The notes: generated by a model not told the origin, from the sequence alone. A stretch of 64,000 bases of DNA from Streptococcus macedonicus ACA-DC 198 (GCA_000283635.1 HE613569.1:1265501-1329500), one strand, 5' to 3'. Positions 10,184 to 20,472 are shown, counted from the stretch's first letter. A program made the numbers and translations.

Positions 10184-11143
10184 TTAACCTTTAAATTTTT
10201 TATACAGACCAAGTAACTTATTAAACAAAGCAGCTGCCTTTTCTACTCCTATCCCTTTTGCTACCAAGCCAGTATATTTAAAACTTCTGTTTTCAACCTG
10301 TCTAGAATATTGTAACAAATATTCGCAATCTTTTAAATACTTTTTAATATCAAAGTTATTTTTATATAAATGAACAAATGGCAAGATTGAAATATATGAA
10401 ATTGCAAAATAGACTTTTAATGCCTCTTGTTTTTCAGACGAAAATTTTTCGATATTATCGAGGCCGATTGAAATACTCTTTAAAATATCAAAAACATTTC
10501 TTTCTTTAACAACATTCGTTAAACTTCCTGCTCGATTTTGACGATACATATATTGAGGATCATCAAATATTTCATATGTATCTACTGTTTTTAGAAGATT
10601 GGCTCCCCAGATACAATCTTCAGCAACCAAAGATGTGTCAAATGATAATTGATTCTCATCAATACAACTTTTTTTAATACATTTATTCCAATTTGGACCA
10701 TTAAAAAAACCTAATGCCGCATCCTTTACATAACTCCCTGAACTTTTTTTGTAGTGATGTGCTAATTTTTTATCATCATAAAGTTCTGTATAAGGAAAAA
10801 TGACAATATCTTTTTTATCTGTTGCCAAAACTGCTTCCAGTGAAGATAAAAAGTTTTTTGATGACCAAAAATCATCTCCATCTAAAAAGAGTACATAATC
10901 ACCGCTCGCCACTTGAATTCCTTGATTACGTGCGCTTGAGGCACCGCCATTTTCTTTATGAAGGACTTTAACTTTTTCAGACTGTTGGGCAAGATTATCA
11001 ACGATTTGAGATGTTTCATCAGTTGCTCCGTCATCAACAACAATAACTTCATAGTTGTCGTAATCTTGATTTAAAACACTTTCCACACACTCTTCGATAT
11101 ATTGTGCCACATTATATGCCGGTACAATAATTGAAAATTTCAT
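10184..11143 (-). CDS. GT2 family glycosyltransferase
   Basis: A cytoplasmic GT-A glycosyltransferase. It begins FSIIVPAYNVAQYIEECVES, has VVDDGATDETS, the acceptor-loop GGASSARNQG and the metal-binding DGDD motif (LFLDGDDFW). The C-terminal half has no clear membrane helix, which separates it from the GtrB-type enzymes nearby. It is 14 bases from its upstream neighbour, which is another GT2, so the pair probably act in succession on one oligosaccharide. The sugar is unknown. Confidence 0.8.
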   Translation of the reverse strand: MKFSIIVPAYNVAQYIEECVESVLNQDYDNYEVIVVDDGATDETSQIVDNLAQQSEKVKVLHKENGGASSARNQGIQVASGDYVLFLDGDDFWSSKNFLSSLEAVLATDKKDIVIFPYTELYDDKKLAHHYKKSSGSYVKDAALGFFNGPNWNKCIKKSCIDENQLSFDTSLVAEDCIWGANLLKTVDTYEIFDDPQYMYRQNRAGSLTNVVKERNVFDILKSISIGLDNIEKFSSEKQEALKVYFAISYISILPFVHLYKNNFDIKKYLKDCEYLLQYSRQVENRSFKYTGLVAKGIGVEKAAALFNKLLGLYKKFKG

Positions 11144-11157
11144 TTTATCTCCTCATA

Positions 11158-12120
11158 TTATTTTTTATTTTTACAATATACTGATGCAAATAGTGGTAAC
11201 AAGTGGTACTTATCTAAAAGACTAAAAACTAGCACCGCACAACGATTTGAAATTTTTTCACCCTTCAATCGAGGTGACAGCGGTGAAATTTTTCTAGAAA
11301 TATTTTGCTCACGTAAAAATGCTTTGATTTTCTTATTATAGGCTAAAAATTGTTGCTTACTAGATGAACGCCCAGAAAACAAGAGATACCAGATGTAATA
11401 TCTATAAATAAAATATGATAAATAATCATCTGGAGATGGATTACTTTCTAAAATTTTCTTCAATAAGACACAAATATCTAATTGATCATCTAAACCACGT
11501 TGAGAGGTATTCGATACGCTATCGTCATTAAACATCCATTTATAACCAGAATAGGAAATAATGTCAATCTTGTTTGCCTTAGATAAAAATTGTAAATTAA
11601 AGGCAACGTCTTCTCCTATTCCATAATCAAAGAATTCAATTACATTATCCAATAAAACTTGTTTGCGATAAAGCTTTGCCCAAGGTGCCATTACTATGTA
11701 TTTTGCCCAGTCAGTCTGACTTAGAGACTCTTTAAATAAAACCTTTCCAGAGTAAGTCATTCGAGTATAGCCAGAGAAAACAGCATCAGCTTTTGATTGA
11801 GAAATCGCTATATATAGTTTTTCTAAATAATCCGATTCAACTAAGTCGTCATTATCAACAAAGGCAACAAATTCGCCTCTTGCTTTCTGAATTCCTAGAT
11901 TTCGTGTTTTTGAGACGCCTTCATTTTCTTTATTAATGAAAATGATATTACTATATTGTTTTGCATAGCGTTCACATATTTCTGCAGACTTATCCTTTGA
12001 ACCATCATTTAAAAGAATGATTTCATAGAAATCACTATCTAATGTTTGATGTAAAATTGAATCCAAACAGTCTGATAAATGTTCTTGAGCATTGTAAACT
12101 GGAACAATAACACTAATCAT
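11158..12120 (-). CDS. GT2 family glycosyltransferase
   Basis: A GT-A glycosyltransferase related to its downstream neighbour. It begins ISVIVPVYNAQEHLSDCLDS, has LLNDGSKDKSAEI, the acceptor segment NEGVSKTRNLG and the metal motif VDNDD. Family members transfer hexoses to growing surface polysaccharides. It starts 13 bases after the stop of the membrane protein at 12134, so it is in the same operon. Donor and linkage cannot be told from sequence. Confidence 0.8.
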   Translation of the reverse strand: MISVIVPVYNAQEHLSDCLDSILHQTLDSDFYEIILLNDGSKDKSAEICERYAKQYSNIIFINKENEGVSKTRNLGIQKARGEFVAFVDNDDLVESDYLEKLYIAISQSKADAVFSGYTRMTYSGKVLFKESLSQTDWAKYIVMAPWAKLYRKQVLLDNVIEFFDYGIGEDVAFNLQFLSKANKIDIISYSGYKWMFNDDSVSNTSQRGLDDQLDICVLLKKILESNPSPDDYLSYFIYRYYIWYLLFSGRSSSKQQFLAYNKKIKAFLREQNISRKISPLSPRLKGEKISNRCAVLVFSLLDKYHLLPLFASVYCKNKK

Positions 12121-12133
12121 TCAAATTGTACTC

Positions 12134-13432
12134 CTATACCCAATAATAAGTCCAAATGACAGTTAATGAAATTAAAACATTAATTAAAATTAGAACAGTT
12201 GATAAAGCAAGTAAAGATTTCTGCTCCATTTTAATATCAAATTTCGATTTATATGCACTAAATAGTGGTGCTAAATAAATTAAAAATGGTGTAAAGTATC
12301 GCCCTTGCGCACCTTGTGAAATATTTGCATTTGGTCCTAAAATCTGTGGTGTCCATGCAAAATACATGCCAACGACAATTGCTAAAACCTGTAATGGAAA
12401 AATTAACGCTGAAGCATTTCCCTCAAGTTTAGTTACCTGAAAATCCTCACTTAAGAAAATAATAATCAGCGCTGCAATATCGATAAAAATCAACCACACC
12501 GGCAAAGCAGTTGCTAACCAGCCAAAATAACCAAAAATTCCAATCGTCAAGAAAGTATTTAGATGACCATTTTCTTGATTTAAGAAAAATGTATTAAACA
12601 TCGCCCAGATAAAATGTTGTGTACCACCTCGTGATTTCAGGAAAAAGTATCCCCCCACTACTCCTAATAAAACAGTAGTAATAATAAAATATTTACGATT
12701 CTTTTTAAAGAAATCATAAACTGGATTCAATATCGCTAACACTCCTTCAAACTCAAAATCAATCATTGCTAAAAATGGAAGTAACAATAAATTATTATTC
12801 TTACTTCCCCATAAAGCAAGGATTAAAATTATTAATTTAATAAATCTTTTATTAGTAAATTTACGATCGGATAATAAATTAACATAAAAAACAAAAAAAG
12901 CGGCTATTATAACATAATTTAAAACGTCATATGATAGAGATGCTGCTTGCTGTAACATCATTGGTAATAACGAAATAAAAAGCATCGCTAATTTACCAAC
13001 TTGTAAATACTTAATCAAAAAGTAAATACCAATGATATACACAAGCGCATTGACCAAACGTCCACACGTCATTATAACACCCAGTGATGGATAAATAACT
13101 TTTCCTATTAGCATTCCAATAGCTTGCGGCAAATGCACTATACTTTTAATTGAAAATTTGGGGCTAAATACGTCTGATGAAAAATCTTTTTTCTCAGTAA
13201 AAAACTTAATGTATTTATCTTTGTTAACATCTGCAGGTGTCGGAGACTCATTGTTAATAACATCAGTTTGATGAAGTGTCAACCACTCAAAAGTCTTACT
13301 GTTATCATAAAAAATATCCCATGCAATTCCAGCATGCATTCCTTCATCTGGTGCCTCAGTTACAGGCATTAGAAAAATGAACAATGCAATACAGGGGACT
13401 GCTAAGAATAAAAATAACTTTTCTATTTTCAT
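12134..13432 (-). CDS. GacL-like GT-C membrane glycosyltransferase (DUF2142-like)
   Basis: A polytopic membrane protein with about ten to eleven helices. A first helix is followed directly by the extracellular motif PVTEAPDEGMH with Asp29-Glu30. That acidic pair after helix 1 is typical of GT-C enzymes that use polyprenyl-phosphate sugars, and the loop resembles DUF2142 proteins. Its position beside the flippase, the gacJ-like and the gacI-like genes matches gacL, which adds GlcNAc side chains on the outer face of the membrane. It overlaps the flippase gene by four bases. Function is inferred from topology and order; the attached sugar may differ. Confidence 0.65.
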   Translation of the reverse strand: MKIEKLFLFLAVPCIALFIFLMPVTEAPDEGMHAGIAWDIFYDNSKTFEWLTLHQTDVINNESPTPADVNKDKYIKFFTEKKDFSSDVFSPKFSIKSIVHLPQAIGMLIGKVIYPSLGVIMTCGRLVNALVYIIGIYFLIKYLQVGKLAMLFISLLPMMLQQAASLSYDVLNYVIIAAFFVFYVNLLSDRKFTNKRFIKLIILILALWGSKNNNLLLLPFLAMIDFEFEGVLAILNPVYDFFKKNRKYFIITTVLLGVVGGYFFLKSRGGTQHFIWAMFNTFFLNQENGHLNTFLTIGIFGYFGWLATALPVWLIFIDIAALIIIFLSEDFQVTKLEGNASALIFPLQVLAIVVGMYFAWTPQILGPNANISQGAQGRYFTPFLIYLAPLFSAYKSKFDIKMEQKSLLALSTVLILINVLISLTVIWTYYWV

Positions 13433-14697
13433 TTTTTCTCCTTATATGAATCTTTTGCGCTAAAATAAATAACTAGTGATACCAGTAGCCATGTTAACAT
13501 TGACAAAGTGAACGATATGGAAGCACCGTAAATGCCATAGTGTTCAACCAACGGATTAGCTGAAAGATATGAAACACAAAAACCACTAGCAAATGATATA
13601 ACCAAGAGCTTTTGCTTACGCAAAACAGTCAAAATATTATCACAAACTGTCGCAAAAGTACTTGCAATTCCTCCAGCAATCAAAATGATAAAGGCAAACA
13701 AATACCTATTCAAATTAGTCGAATAAACAATATTTAAAATTGGAACTCCAATAACAGACACTACTGCTAAAATTAAGGATGAAATAACAACTAATGATTG
13801 CAATAATTTTCGACGATAATGAACAAATGACTCAAATTCTTTTCTTTCAAGAAAAATAGCCATTTGCGTCATCATCGGTCTAAAGAAAATCATTGTCAAA
13901 TTCATAGCAAAAACCGGCATAAATAAAATATTAAAATCTGTTTGAACACCTACTTCAAGTAGGCCTCGTTCAAATAAATTATCTAGTGCATATTTTGGTT
14001 GGTTGTATATTGAAACTAGCATAAAAGCGTTAATAAATAGCGGACTACTTTCAATTAATAAGCCTTTGATTTGTTTAAATGAGAAATGAAAAACTTTGAT
14101 TTTACTGAAGTATCGACTTAACCAAAAATCAAAAACAAAAACAAAAGCAAATGATAACACATTCATGATAATCAATGATAACAACAGCTCATGTGTAATA
14201 ATTAATGCAATTGTAAAACCTACAAAGATAAATCCATTTCTAAAAAAAAGAGATTTTCCAGCAATATCTAGTCGCTCATGCTGTTGAAACATACCTTGAA
14301 AAACATCGGATAAAGCATCACTACTTCGATAAAAACAAATCAGTATAACACATAAAGATTTATAAAAATCGTATCCGTGAAGGACAACATAACCCAATGC
14401 AACTACTATCATAACAATGATAGTCAATACACGCGCATAAAAATAATTGTTAAAGGAATACTTCTCTTTAATATCTGTTGCTTGAAAGTCACGAACTTGA
14501 AAAGTAGCTACTGTAACCAATAGATTTCCAACAGCATAAGCAATACTAAAAACATCGGCATTATAGATATCCAATAAACGAGCTACAGACAACAGCAAAA
14601 GCGTTGACATAGCTGCTGAAGCTAAACTTCCCAAAATATTCCAAGCAAAGACTTCTTTTTGAGAGGCTTTCTGCCCTATTTTCAATAATTTAATCAT
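13429..14697 (-). CDS. gacK: Wzx-type polysaccharide/lipid-linked sugar flippase (GacK-like)
   Basis: A membrane protein with about 12 to 14 hydrophobic helices of the MATE/Wzx (MOP) type. LGSLASAAMSTLLLLSVARL opens helix 1, and basic residues line the cytoplasmic loops. In GAS the gene at this place (gacK) is thought to flip the GlcNAc-phosphate lipid carrier made by GacI/GacJ. The start is chosen as the ATG at 14697; a GTG at 14709 in the same frame is an alternative. Either way it overlaps the end of the gacJ-like gene, which points to coupled translation. Confidence 0.75.
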   Translation of the reverse strand: MIKLLKIGQKASQKEVFAWNILGSLASAAMSTLLLLSVARLLDIYNADVFSIAYAVGNLLVTVATFQVRDFQATDIKEKYSFNNYFYARVLTIIVMIVVALGYVVLHGYDFYKSLCVILICFYRSSDALSDVFQGMFQQHERLDIAGKSLFFRNGFIFVGFTIALIITHELLLSLIIMNVLSFAFVFVFDFWLSRYFSKIKVFHFSFKQIKGLLIESSPLFINAFMLVSIYNQPKYALDNLFERGLLEVGVQTDFNILFMPVFAMNLTMIFFRPMMTQMAIFLERKEFESFVHYRRKLLQSLVVISSLILAVVSVIGVPILNIVYSTNLNRYLFAFIILIAGGIASTFATVCDNILTVLRKQKLLVISFASGFCVSYLSANPLVEHYGIYGASISFTLSMLTWLLVSLVIYFSAKDSYKEKK

Positions 14698-15025
14698 CCT
14701 TCTTCTCACTCAATGCAATTTGTTGTGCCAAACTTTTAATTTTTGAGCTTTGAATAGAAACAATGCGAGTTAGTGAGAAAAGAATCCACAAACTTAAGCA
14801 AAATCCAACAAAGAAGACCAGATTAATTGGCGAATAGATTCCAAGGACTTTAGCTAAAATAACTAATAAATTTGGGAACCAAACCGCAATCAATAAAATC
14901 ACACTTAAAATGTACCATGATAACGAATAACGAATAGATAGTTTATCCTTCTTAATCAAATGGAACGAATAAGCAACAAAAAGTACAATAACAATTGAGA
15001 TAAAAAGGCTCGCTGTTTGTGTCAT
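14690..15025 (-). CDS. gacJ: GacJ-like small membrane partner (DUF2304)
   Basis: A 111-residue membrane protein with three hydrophobic helices at about 8-20, 33-60 and 66-92, followed by a charged tail. This is the layout of DUF2304. In GAS, GacJ binds GacI and stimulates synthesis of GlcNAc-phosphate-undecaprenol. Here it follows the gacI-like gene by a single base, exactly as expected for such a pair. Confidence 0.8.
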   Translation of the reverse strand: MTQTASLFISIVIVLFVAYSFHLIKKDKLSIRYSLSWYILSVILLIAVWFPNLLVILAKVLGIYSPINLVFFVGFCLSLWILFSLTRIVSIQSSKIKSLAQQIALSEKKDD

Positions 15026-15026
15026 C

Positions 15027-15722
15027 TTATTTCCCCCTTAATTTTACAAATAAAATAGCCAATGTCACTTTAATCATATAATAAACGGATTTTGTTGCAG
15101 AAATTGATGAAACACCACCCTGCCTTTCATTCATGATGACAGGAATTTCTTTAACATAATAACCTTTATTTAACAATGAAACAATTGTTTCTGGTTCTGG
15201 ATAGTCATCTGGATAATCACTCGCAAACAGTTCAATAATATTGCGATCTATCATTCGCAATCCTGAAGTTGCGTCTGTGATTTTCTTACCTGTAAGCAAG
15301 TGAATCAAACCCATAAAATAGCGAATCCCCAAACGACGCATAAATGATGATTGAAAGCCTTCTTTTTCTAAAAAACGTGACCCAATTACCATGTTAACAT
15401 CACTTTCTATCAACTCATCAGCCATTTTGGATAAGAAAGCAGGGTTATGTTGCCCGTCACCGTCTACTTGAACAGCTAAATCATAATCATGTTTTTTAGC
15501 ATATAAATACCCGGTTTGCACAGCACCACCAATTCCAAGGTTAATTGGAAGTGATACAACATTGAAATTATTTTTTAGACAAATTTCAAGTGTGTTATCT
15601 GTTGAACAGTCATTAATAATGACATAGTCAAAATCTGGTGCATCTTTTTTAATTGCAGCAACCGTACCTTCAATATTGCTGCTCTCATTGTATGCAGGGA
15701 TAATAATTAATTTTTTTAACAC
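15027..15722 (-). CDS. gacI: GacI-like polyprenyl-phosphate sugar transferase (GT2)
   Basis: A 231-residue GT-A enzyme of the DPM1 type, the same length as GAS GacI. It starts KKLIIIPAYNESSNI, has VIINDCSTDNT, the metal-binding DGDGQHNP and the later SGLRMIDR segment. It lacks its own C-terminal membrane helices, so it probably relies on the adjacent DUF2304 protein for membrane attachment. The likely product is an undecaprenyl-phosphate sugar (GlcNAc in GAS) used for side-chain addition outside the cell. The sugar identity is by analogy only. Confidence 0.8.
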   Translation of the reverse strand: MLKKLIIIPAYNESSNIEGTVAAIKKDAPDFDYVIINDCSTDNTLEICLKNNFNVVSLPINLGIGGAVQTGYLYAKKHDYDLAVQVDGDGQHNPAFLSKMADELIESDVNMVIGSRFLEKEGFQSSFMRRLGIRYFMGLIHLLTGKKITDATSGLRMIDRNIIELFASDYPDDYPEPETIVSLLNKGYYVKEIPVIMNERQGGVSSISATKSVYYMIKVTLAILFVKLRGK

Positions 15723-15733
15723 GCGGCTGCCTC

Positions 15734-16528
15734 CTATTGATTTGAATTCTGACTTTTTTGATAAAACTTAATCAGTAAGTTAGCGATAACTTTTGGCCAA
15801 AGCAATTGATACATTTGTAAATCTTCGTTTGTGCGAGTATTGTTAGAAATCGTCGCTGTCGTTTCAGATTCTTCATGAATACGGTGGAACATCAACGACT
15901 CTTTAATATAAGAAAAACGTCCTTTATATTGTGCAGAGATAGTGTACCAAGCATACCAGTCCAAACTTGTTTTCATTTCTTCATCAAATTTAAAATCAGA
16001 TAGTTTAGACATATTATATGAAACACTTGGGCAACAAATTGGATTACCAAATGATAAAACTCGATTGCGCCACCATTTTGAACCTGAACATACAGATAAA
16101 ACATTAAGCATCAAGCGTTTGATTTTCAAATTTTGGTTGCTAGCTATATCTTTTACTCCTTCTGCTGTCATTTTTAATTCATGGTAATCAGTATAAACAA
16201 TTGTTGAATCAGGGTGTTTTTTAAACGAAGCCATTACCTTTTCAGTGAAAGTTTCATCATATAAATCATCTTGGTGAACAATTGTTGCATATGTTGTCTT
16301 ACAATGTGAGAGTGCTTGATTCCAGTCCGCGCCAATTGATTTACGTTCACCAACATATAATGGAAGATGATGTTTTTCTGCTAATGATTTAATGTAATCG
16401 TTTGGTGTTGATGTATACAGATAAACATCAGATGATACTGTTTGTTTCTCAACCGAACGAATACACTCTTCTAAATATGAACTTTCCCCATATGCACAAA
16501 TGGCAATGGTATGTTTATTTTCACTCAT
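15734..16528 (-). CDS. GT2 family glycosyltransferase
   Basis: A 264-residue GT-A glycosyltransferase placed between rgpF and the gacI-like gene. It begins HTIAICAYGESSYLEECIRS and has TIVHQDDLYDE, where the paired Asp replace the more usual DxD. The late segment LDWYAWYTIS has the W-x-W pattern of family members. It overlaps the rgpF end by four bases. The minimal GAS locus has no gene at this place, so it is probably an extra step specific to this lineage. Substrate unknown. Confidence 0.75.
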   Translation of the reverse strand: MSENKHTIAICAYGESSYLEECIRSVEKQTVSSDVYLYTSTPNDYIKSLAEKHHLPLYVGERKSIGADWNQALSHCKTTYATIVHQDDLYDETFTEKVMASFKKHPDSTIVYTDYHELKMTAEGVKDIASNQNLKIKRLMLNVLSVCSGSKWWRNRVLSFGNPICCPSVSYNMSKLSDFKFDEEMKTSLDWYAWYTISAQYKGRFSYIKESLMFHRIHEESETTATISNNTRTNEDLQMYQLLWPKVIANLLIKFYQKSQNSNQ

Positions 16529-18222
16529 TTATTATGTTTTTCCTTAACTAATTTGATTAAATTTAGACGTTTTAAAAAATAAGTCAGAGTTAATAGCGTT
16601 GCTTTTTTAAAGAACCTCAGAACTATTTTTGCACTTACTGGATAGTTAATGTCATCAGGTACCTCTAGTTCTGATGACAAAAGCATATCATTTGCTTTTT
16701 TGGCATCAATTAAAGCAGGTAGACTTGCCTTATTTGGTAGCAAAACAAAATCATAGCGCTCTTTCCAATTAAAAATTGGAAGAAGTTTCTCAAAATCTGA
16801 AAGCGTTAGGTTACCTTTGTCATTCCATAATTTTTGCAATCCATCTCCCCTAATCCAATAAGCCGACCAAGCTTTTTCTATCATAGAATTTTTTACTTCT
16901 GCTCCAGAAATATTGAATCTTTCAAAAACTTCTTTATCAATAGCCATTTGGCTATCTTTATATCTTTCATATGAAAGAAGATCTGGAATAGCTAGACCAA
17001 CATTTTCATCATCAAGAAATGTTTTCTTAATGGCATTCTCTGACGAAAACATTATCTCAAGTAGTTCTTTTAGGCTATAGGAGTCAACCAAATGATTTTC
17101 AAAGAAATCTGAAACATGAATATAAGCTAAGCAATTGCCATCAATTATCTCATAAGAATTACTAATGACTTTTTGCCAATCTCTAACACTTTCAATATGT
17201 TCGTAAGCATAACTAATAACATCTTCTCGTTGAAACTGATCTTTTACCTCTTCTAAGAGCTTCTCTGATTCAGCACTAACTAAAGTTGTCATGTTTTTAT
17301 GACTCTTCAAAAAACTAGTTAAAACTTCTATGCCATTTCGTGTTGAAAAATGTAGGTGCAAAACTGTCTTTGAAGTTTGCTTTAGAGTGTTATCTGACTG
17401 ATTCAACTTTTTATAAGGTAATAAAAAAGATGTCGTTGGTGGTAATATAGTAGAGAGATGATTAACAATTAAATCACTTGAATACTCACTCTTCTCCTCA
17501 ATTGCTTTCAAAACAAATGGTGCTAGGTTAGCTGCGTGACTAAACGCCTTAACTTTAACAAATGGAATTCCATTCTCAATGATTAAATCAGGTCTGAAGA
17601 TAGAAACATTTCCAAGCTCTGGTTTGTTTGACAGGTCAAGCGCTGAATCATAATGAAAACCTGCTTCAACTAATTGTCCTGTTAATTTTGCTTCGTAAGC
17701 ATCAATAACTTGTTGAACATCCCTGTAACTTTTAACATTTGACCAAAAATCAATAAATGCTTGACTCTCTACAACTTGCTTCTTAAAAGAGAGAAAATAT
17801 GATTGCAAATGCTCTGCCACATAACTTCCTCCCTTTATTTTACAAGCCGCATGATTAGTTAAGCCCCAAAAATCAATGGCATCATCTGACTCAAATCGAT
17901 CTATGATAGCTTTAAAATCCCATAATGGGCCAAAGCAAGTGTCATTCATCAAGGTCAATGAATCAAATGTCTTTATACTATCTAATGAAGAAAAAATACC
18001 ATCTTTCCATGCTGCAAAATCATAACCTTCATTTTGACGTTCAAGTAAATCATCAATGAGCTTAGTCTCTTGTAATTTTTGGACTGCTTCCTTGCTTAAC
18101 TTACTATTTGAAATGAAATAGATTGATGAAAATGACGGGCTTAGTTGTTCAAGTTGATAGAGAACATGGGGGCTTAGCTCATTAAATTTATTATAATGAA
18201 CATAAAGTAAGATTCGATTCAT
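16525..18222 (-). CDS. rgpF: RgpF/GacG rhamnosyltransferase
   Basis: A 565-residue cytoplasmic protein with the rhamnan synthesis F domain at its N-terminus: ILLYVHYNKFNELSPHVLYQ, YFISNSKLSKEAVQKL, NEGYDFAAWKDGI, LMNDTCFGPLWD and DFWGLTNH. RgpF/GacG adds rhamnose to extend the polyrhamnose backbone of the cell-wall carbohydrate. Length matches GacG. It overlaps rgpE by four bases and keeps the conserved rgpA-F order. Confidence 0.88.
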   Translation of the reverse strand: MNRILLYVHYNKFNELSPHVLYQLEQLSPSFSSIYFISNSKLSKEAVQKLQETKLIDDLLERQNEGYDFAAWKDGIFSSLDSIKTFDSLTLMNDTCFGPLWDFKAIIDRFESDDAIDFWGLTNHAACKIKGGSYVAEHLQSYFLSFKKQVVESQAFIDFWSNVKSYRDVQQVIDAYEAKLTGQLVEAGFHYDSALDLSNKPELGNVSIFRPDLIIENGIPFVKVKAFSHAANLAPFVLKAIEEKSEYSSDLIVNHLSTILPPTTSFLLPYKKLNQSDNTLKQTSKTVLHLHFSTRNGIEVLTSFLKSHKNMTTLVSAESEKLLEEVKDQFQREDVISYAYEHIESVRDWQKVISNSYEIIDGNCLAYIHVSDFFENHLVDSYSLKELLEIMFSSENAIKKTFLDDENVGLAIPDLLSYERYKDSQMAIDKEVFERFNISGAEVKNSMIEKAWSAYWIRGDGLQKLWNDKGNLTLSDFEKLLPIFNWKERYDFVLLPNKASLPALIDAKKANDMLLSSELEVPDDINYPVSAKIVLRFFKKATLLTLTYFLKRLNLIKLVKEKHNK

Positions 18223-19235
18223 CGATTTCTCCTGAATAAATTGATTATCTTAGTTGGAATTATCCAACGTTTAGAATGAACAACTTTGTTGTACTCTTTC
18301 AGCCAATGATCCCTTTCAGCGATCTGAACTTTCAGATTTTCTTCAGTTAATCTTAGTTTATTTCTTTCTTCAAGTAAGTTATTGAGAATGATCTGTGCAT
18401 TATTCATCTGCGTTGCCAATTCCTGCTTATGGAGAGCAAGAATTTTCTCATGCTCCGTATTTTCTAAGAAAAGATAACGTGTTAATGCGTTGAAATCTAT
18501 GCGAGAGTAATACTTATCAAGGTACTCTTCTTGAGTTTCTTGAAGTTTTTCAAAACGTTTTGACATTTTTTCAACAGATGCTGGGTGTGAATCTGAGCCT
18601 TCATGTAAGCGATAAACGGTTGTCGCTTCAGGCAAAAACGTCAACTCAGTTTTCGTAAACAATTCTAGTTGAAGACAAAATGTATCATCAACCGCATCTG
18701 GAGAGATAGCTTCATTCACTTCTAACATCAGTTCACGGTCTACTAACCATGTTGATGACATGGTCATTCCTCGAAATGCTAGCATTTCTTCAAAACTAGA
18801 CATTTTTCGGATAATGCCATTTTTAATAGCTTCCTTATGACGAAGCTCCCCTGACTTAGAGATAATATCAAAATCACTACAAGACCAACTTGATGTTTCT
18901 GATTTATCCAAAATCTCAACTTGCTTCTGAAGTTTATACTCATCTGTCCAATAATCATCGCCATCACAGCGTGCAATATAATCACCCTGAGCTAACTTAC
19001 AAACTTCAATCCATGTTTTTGTAATTCCAAGATTTTCTTGATGAAAAATAGTTTTAATTTTTTCTGGAAATAGTTTAGCATAGCGCTCAATAATTTGAGG
19101 AGAATGATCACTAGAAGCATCATCAACTAAAATGATTTCATATTCAAAATTACATTTCTGGTTCAAGAAACTTTGAATAGCTTCTTCTATCCATGCCTCT
19201 TTATTATAATTTGTGCAAATAATAGATACTTTCAT
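18219..19235 (-). CDS. rgpE: RgpE-type GT2 glycosyltransferase
   Basis: A GT-A glycosyltransferase in the fifth position of the rgp operon. SIICTNYNKEAWIEEAIQSF, LVDDASSDHS and RCDGDDYWTDEYKL give the donor and metal sites. Residues 265-315 are a Leu/Glu/Lys-rich stretch that looks like a coiled coil and could hold the enzyme to a partner. In S. mutans RgpE attaches the glucose side chain; in GAS the equivalent is GacF. Which role holds here is open because a separate side-chain module is also present. Confidence 0.8.
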   Translation of the reverse strand: MKVSIICTNYNKEAWIEEAIQSFLNQKCNFEYEIILVDDASSDHSPQIIERYAKLFPEKIKTIFHQENLGITKTWIEVCKLAQGDYIARCDGDDYWTDEYKLQKQVEILDKSETSSWSCSDFDIISKSGELRHKEAIKNGIIRKMSSFEEMLAFRGMTMSSTWLVDRELMLEVNEAISPDAVDDTFCLQLELFTKTELTFLPEATTVYRLHEGSDSHPASVEKMSKRFEKLQETQEEYLDKYYSRIDFNALTRYLFLENTEHEKILALHKQELATQMNNAQIILNNLLEERNKLRLTEENLKVQIAERDHWLKEYNKVVHSKRWIIPTKIINLFRRNR

Positions 19236-19263
19236 TCTTTACCTCATTTATTAAACCATTATT

Positions 19264-20472
19264 TTAAAACTCCCATTGACCATTACGTTGAATGAGACCT
19301 GTTGCTGAATCAACTTCAGATTCGTTATTGTAATCAAGATCATCACGTGTTAATAAAATAATTGGTGATTTTTCAGCTGGGACAAAGCCAATCATTTGTC
19401 CATCTTTATCTCGAATTGTCACCTCCAATTTCAATTTCAAGTCATTCACATTTGGAATGTGGCAACTATATTTAACAGTTTTTTTACCAGCGCCTGTTGT
19501 CATATGTTCTTTTGAGTTATCATTATAAATCCAAATATTGCGGTCAATATCAGTAAATGATAACGCTACATATGTATCCATATCTTGAAGCATATTATAT
19601 TTGACTTCAAAAGAAATTTCATCTTTTGGTGTTAAGCGTTTTTCAGAAAACAAGTTAATAGAAATATCTGAGATTTTGTCATCTTCTTTAACTTCACGTT
19701 CTTCTTGAACATTGTCATCATATTCTTTTTCAGTGTTATCATAACTGTACTGATTAGCGACGTCAAATGGGTTACCATAAGCTTTAACTAATCCATTTTC
19801 AATCAAAACGGCACGGTTACAATATTTTTTAACTGCGCCCATATCATGTGTTACAAGAATAGTCGTTTTTCCTGAAGCTTTGCGTTCCAAAAAGTAATCA
19901 TTACATTTACGTTGGAAAGCTTCATCACCAACTGCAAGGACTTCATCAAGGATAAGCACGTCACCTTGAGCTTTGATGGCTACTGAAAAGGCTAGACGAA
20001 CTTGCATACCACTTGAGTAATTTTTGAGTTTTTGATTCATGAAATCTTCAAGTTCCGCAAACTCAACAATGTCATCATACATGGCATCTACTTCTTCAGT
20101 TGTAAATCCAAGCATGGCACCGTTCATATAAACATTTTCACGTCCTGTTAGTTCTGGATTAAATCCGACACCAAGTTCAATGAAAGATACCATTTTACCA
20201 TTTACAGTGACTTTCCCCTTTTCAGGAACATAAATTTGAGAAATGATTTTCAAAAGGGTTGATTTACCTGAACCATTTCGTCCAACAATTCCAAAGAAAT
20301 CTCCCTTGTAAACATCAAATGAAATATCTTTCAAAACATGTTGTTTTCGGTACCCTTTAATTCCTTTAAAACGATTAACTAGCGCTGTACGCAAACTATG
20401 TGTTGCTTCCGTTGGCAATTTAAAATACTTACTAACGTGATCAACTTTTACTGCAATTTTTTTATCTGACAT
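19264..20472 (-). CDS. rgpD: RgpD/GacE, ATPase of the rhamnan ABC exporter
   Basis: The ATP-binding subunit that powers export of the finished lipid-linked rhamnan. Walker A is GRNGSGKST, the signature is YSSGMQVRLAF, and Walker B is VLILDEVLAVGDEAF. Residues from about 270 to 402 form an extra C-terminal domain like the carbohydrate-recognition domain of Wzt, suggesting it reads the chain's end before export. The start shares a base with the stop of rgpC, which encodes its membrane partner. Confidence 0.9.
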   Translation of the reverse strand: MSDKKIAVKVDHVSKYFKLPTEATHSLRTALVNRFKGIKGYRKQHVLKDISFDVYKGDFFGIVGRNGSGKSTLLKIISQIYVPEKGKVTVNGKMVSFIELGVGFNPELTGRENVYMNGAMLGFTTEEVDAMYDDIVEFAELEDFMNQKLKNYSSGMQVRLAFSVAIKAQGDVLILDEVLAVGDEAFQRKCNDYFLERKASGKTTILVTHDMGAVKKYCNRAVLIENGLVKAYGNPFDVANQYSYDNTEKEYDDNVQEEREVKEDDKISDISINLFSEKRLTPKDEISFEVKYNMLQDMDTYVALSFTDIDRNIWIYNDNSKEHMTTGAGKKTVKYSCHIPNVNDLKLKLEVTIRDKDGQMIGFVPAEKSPIILLTRDDLDYNNESEVDSATGLIQRNGQWEF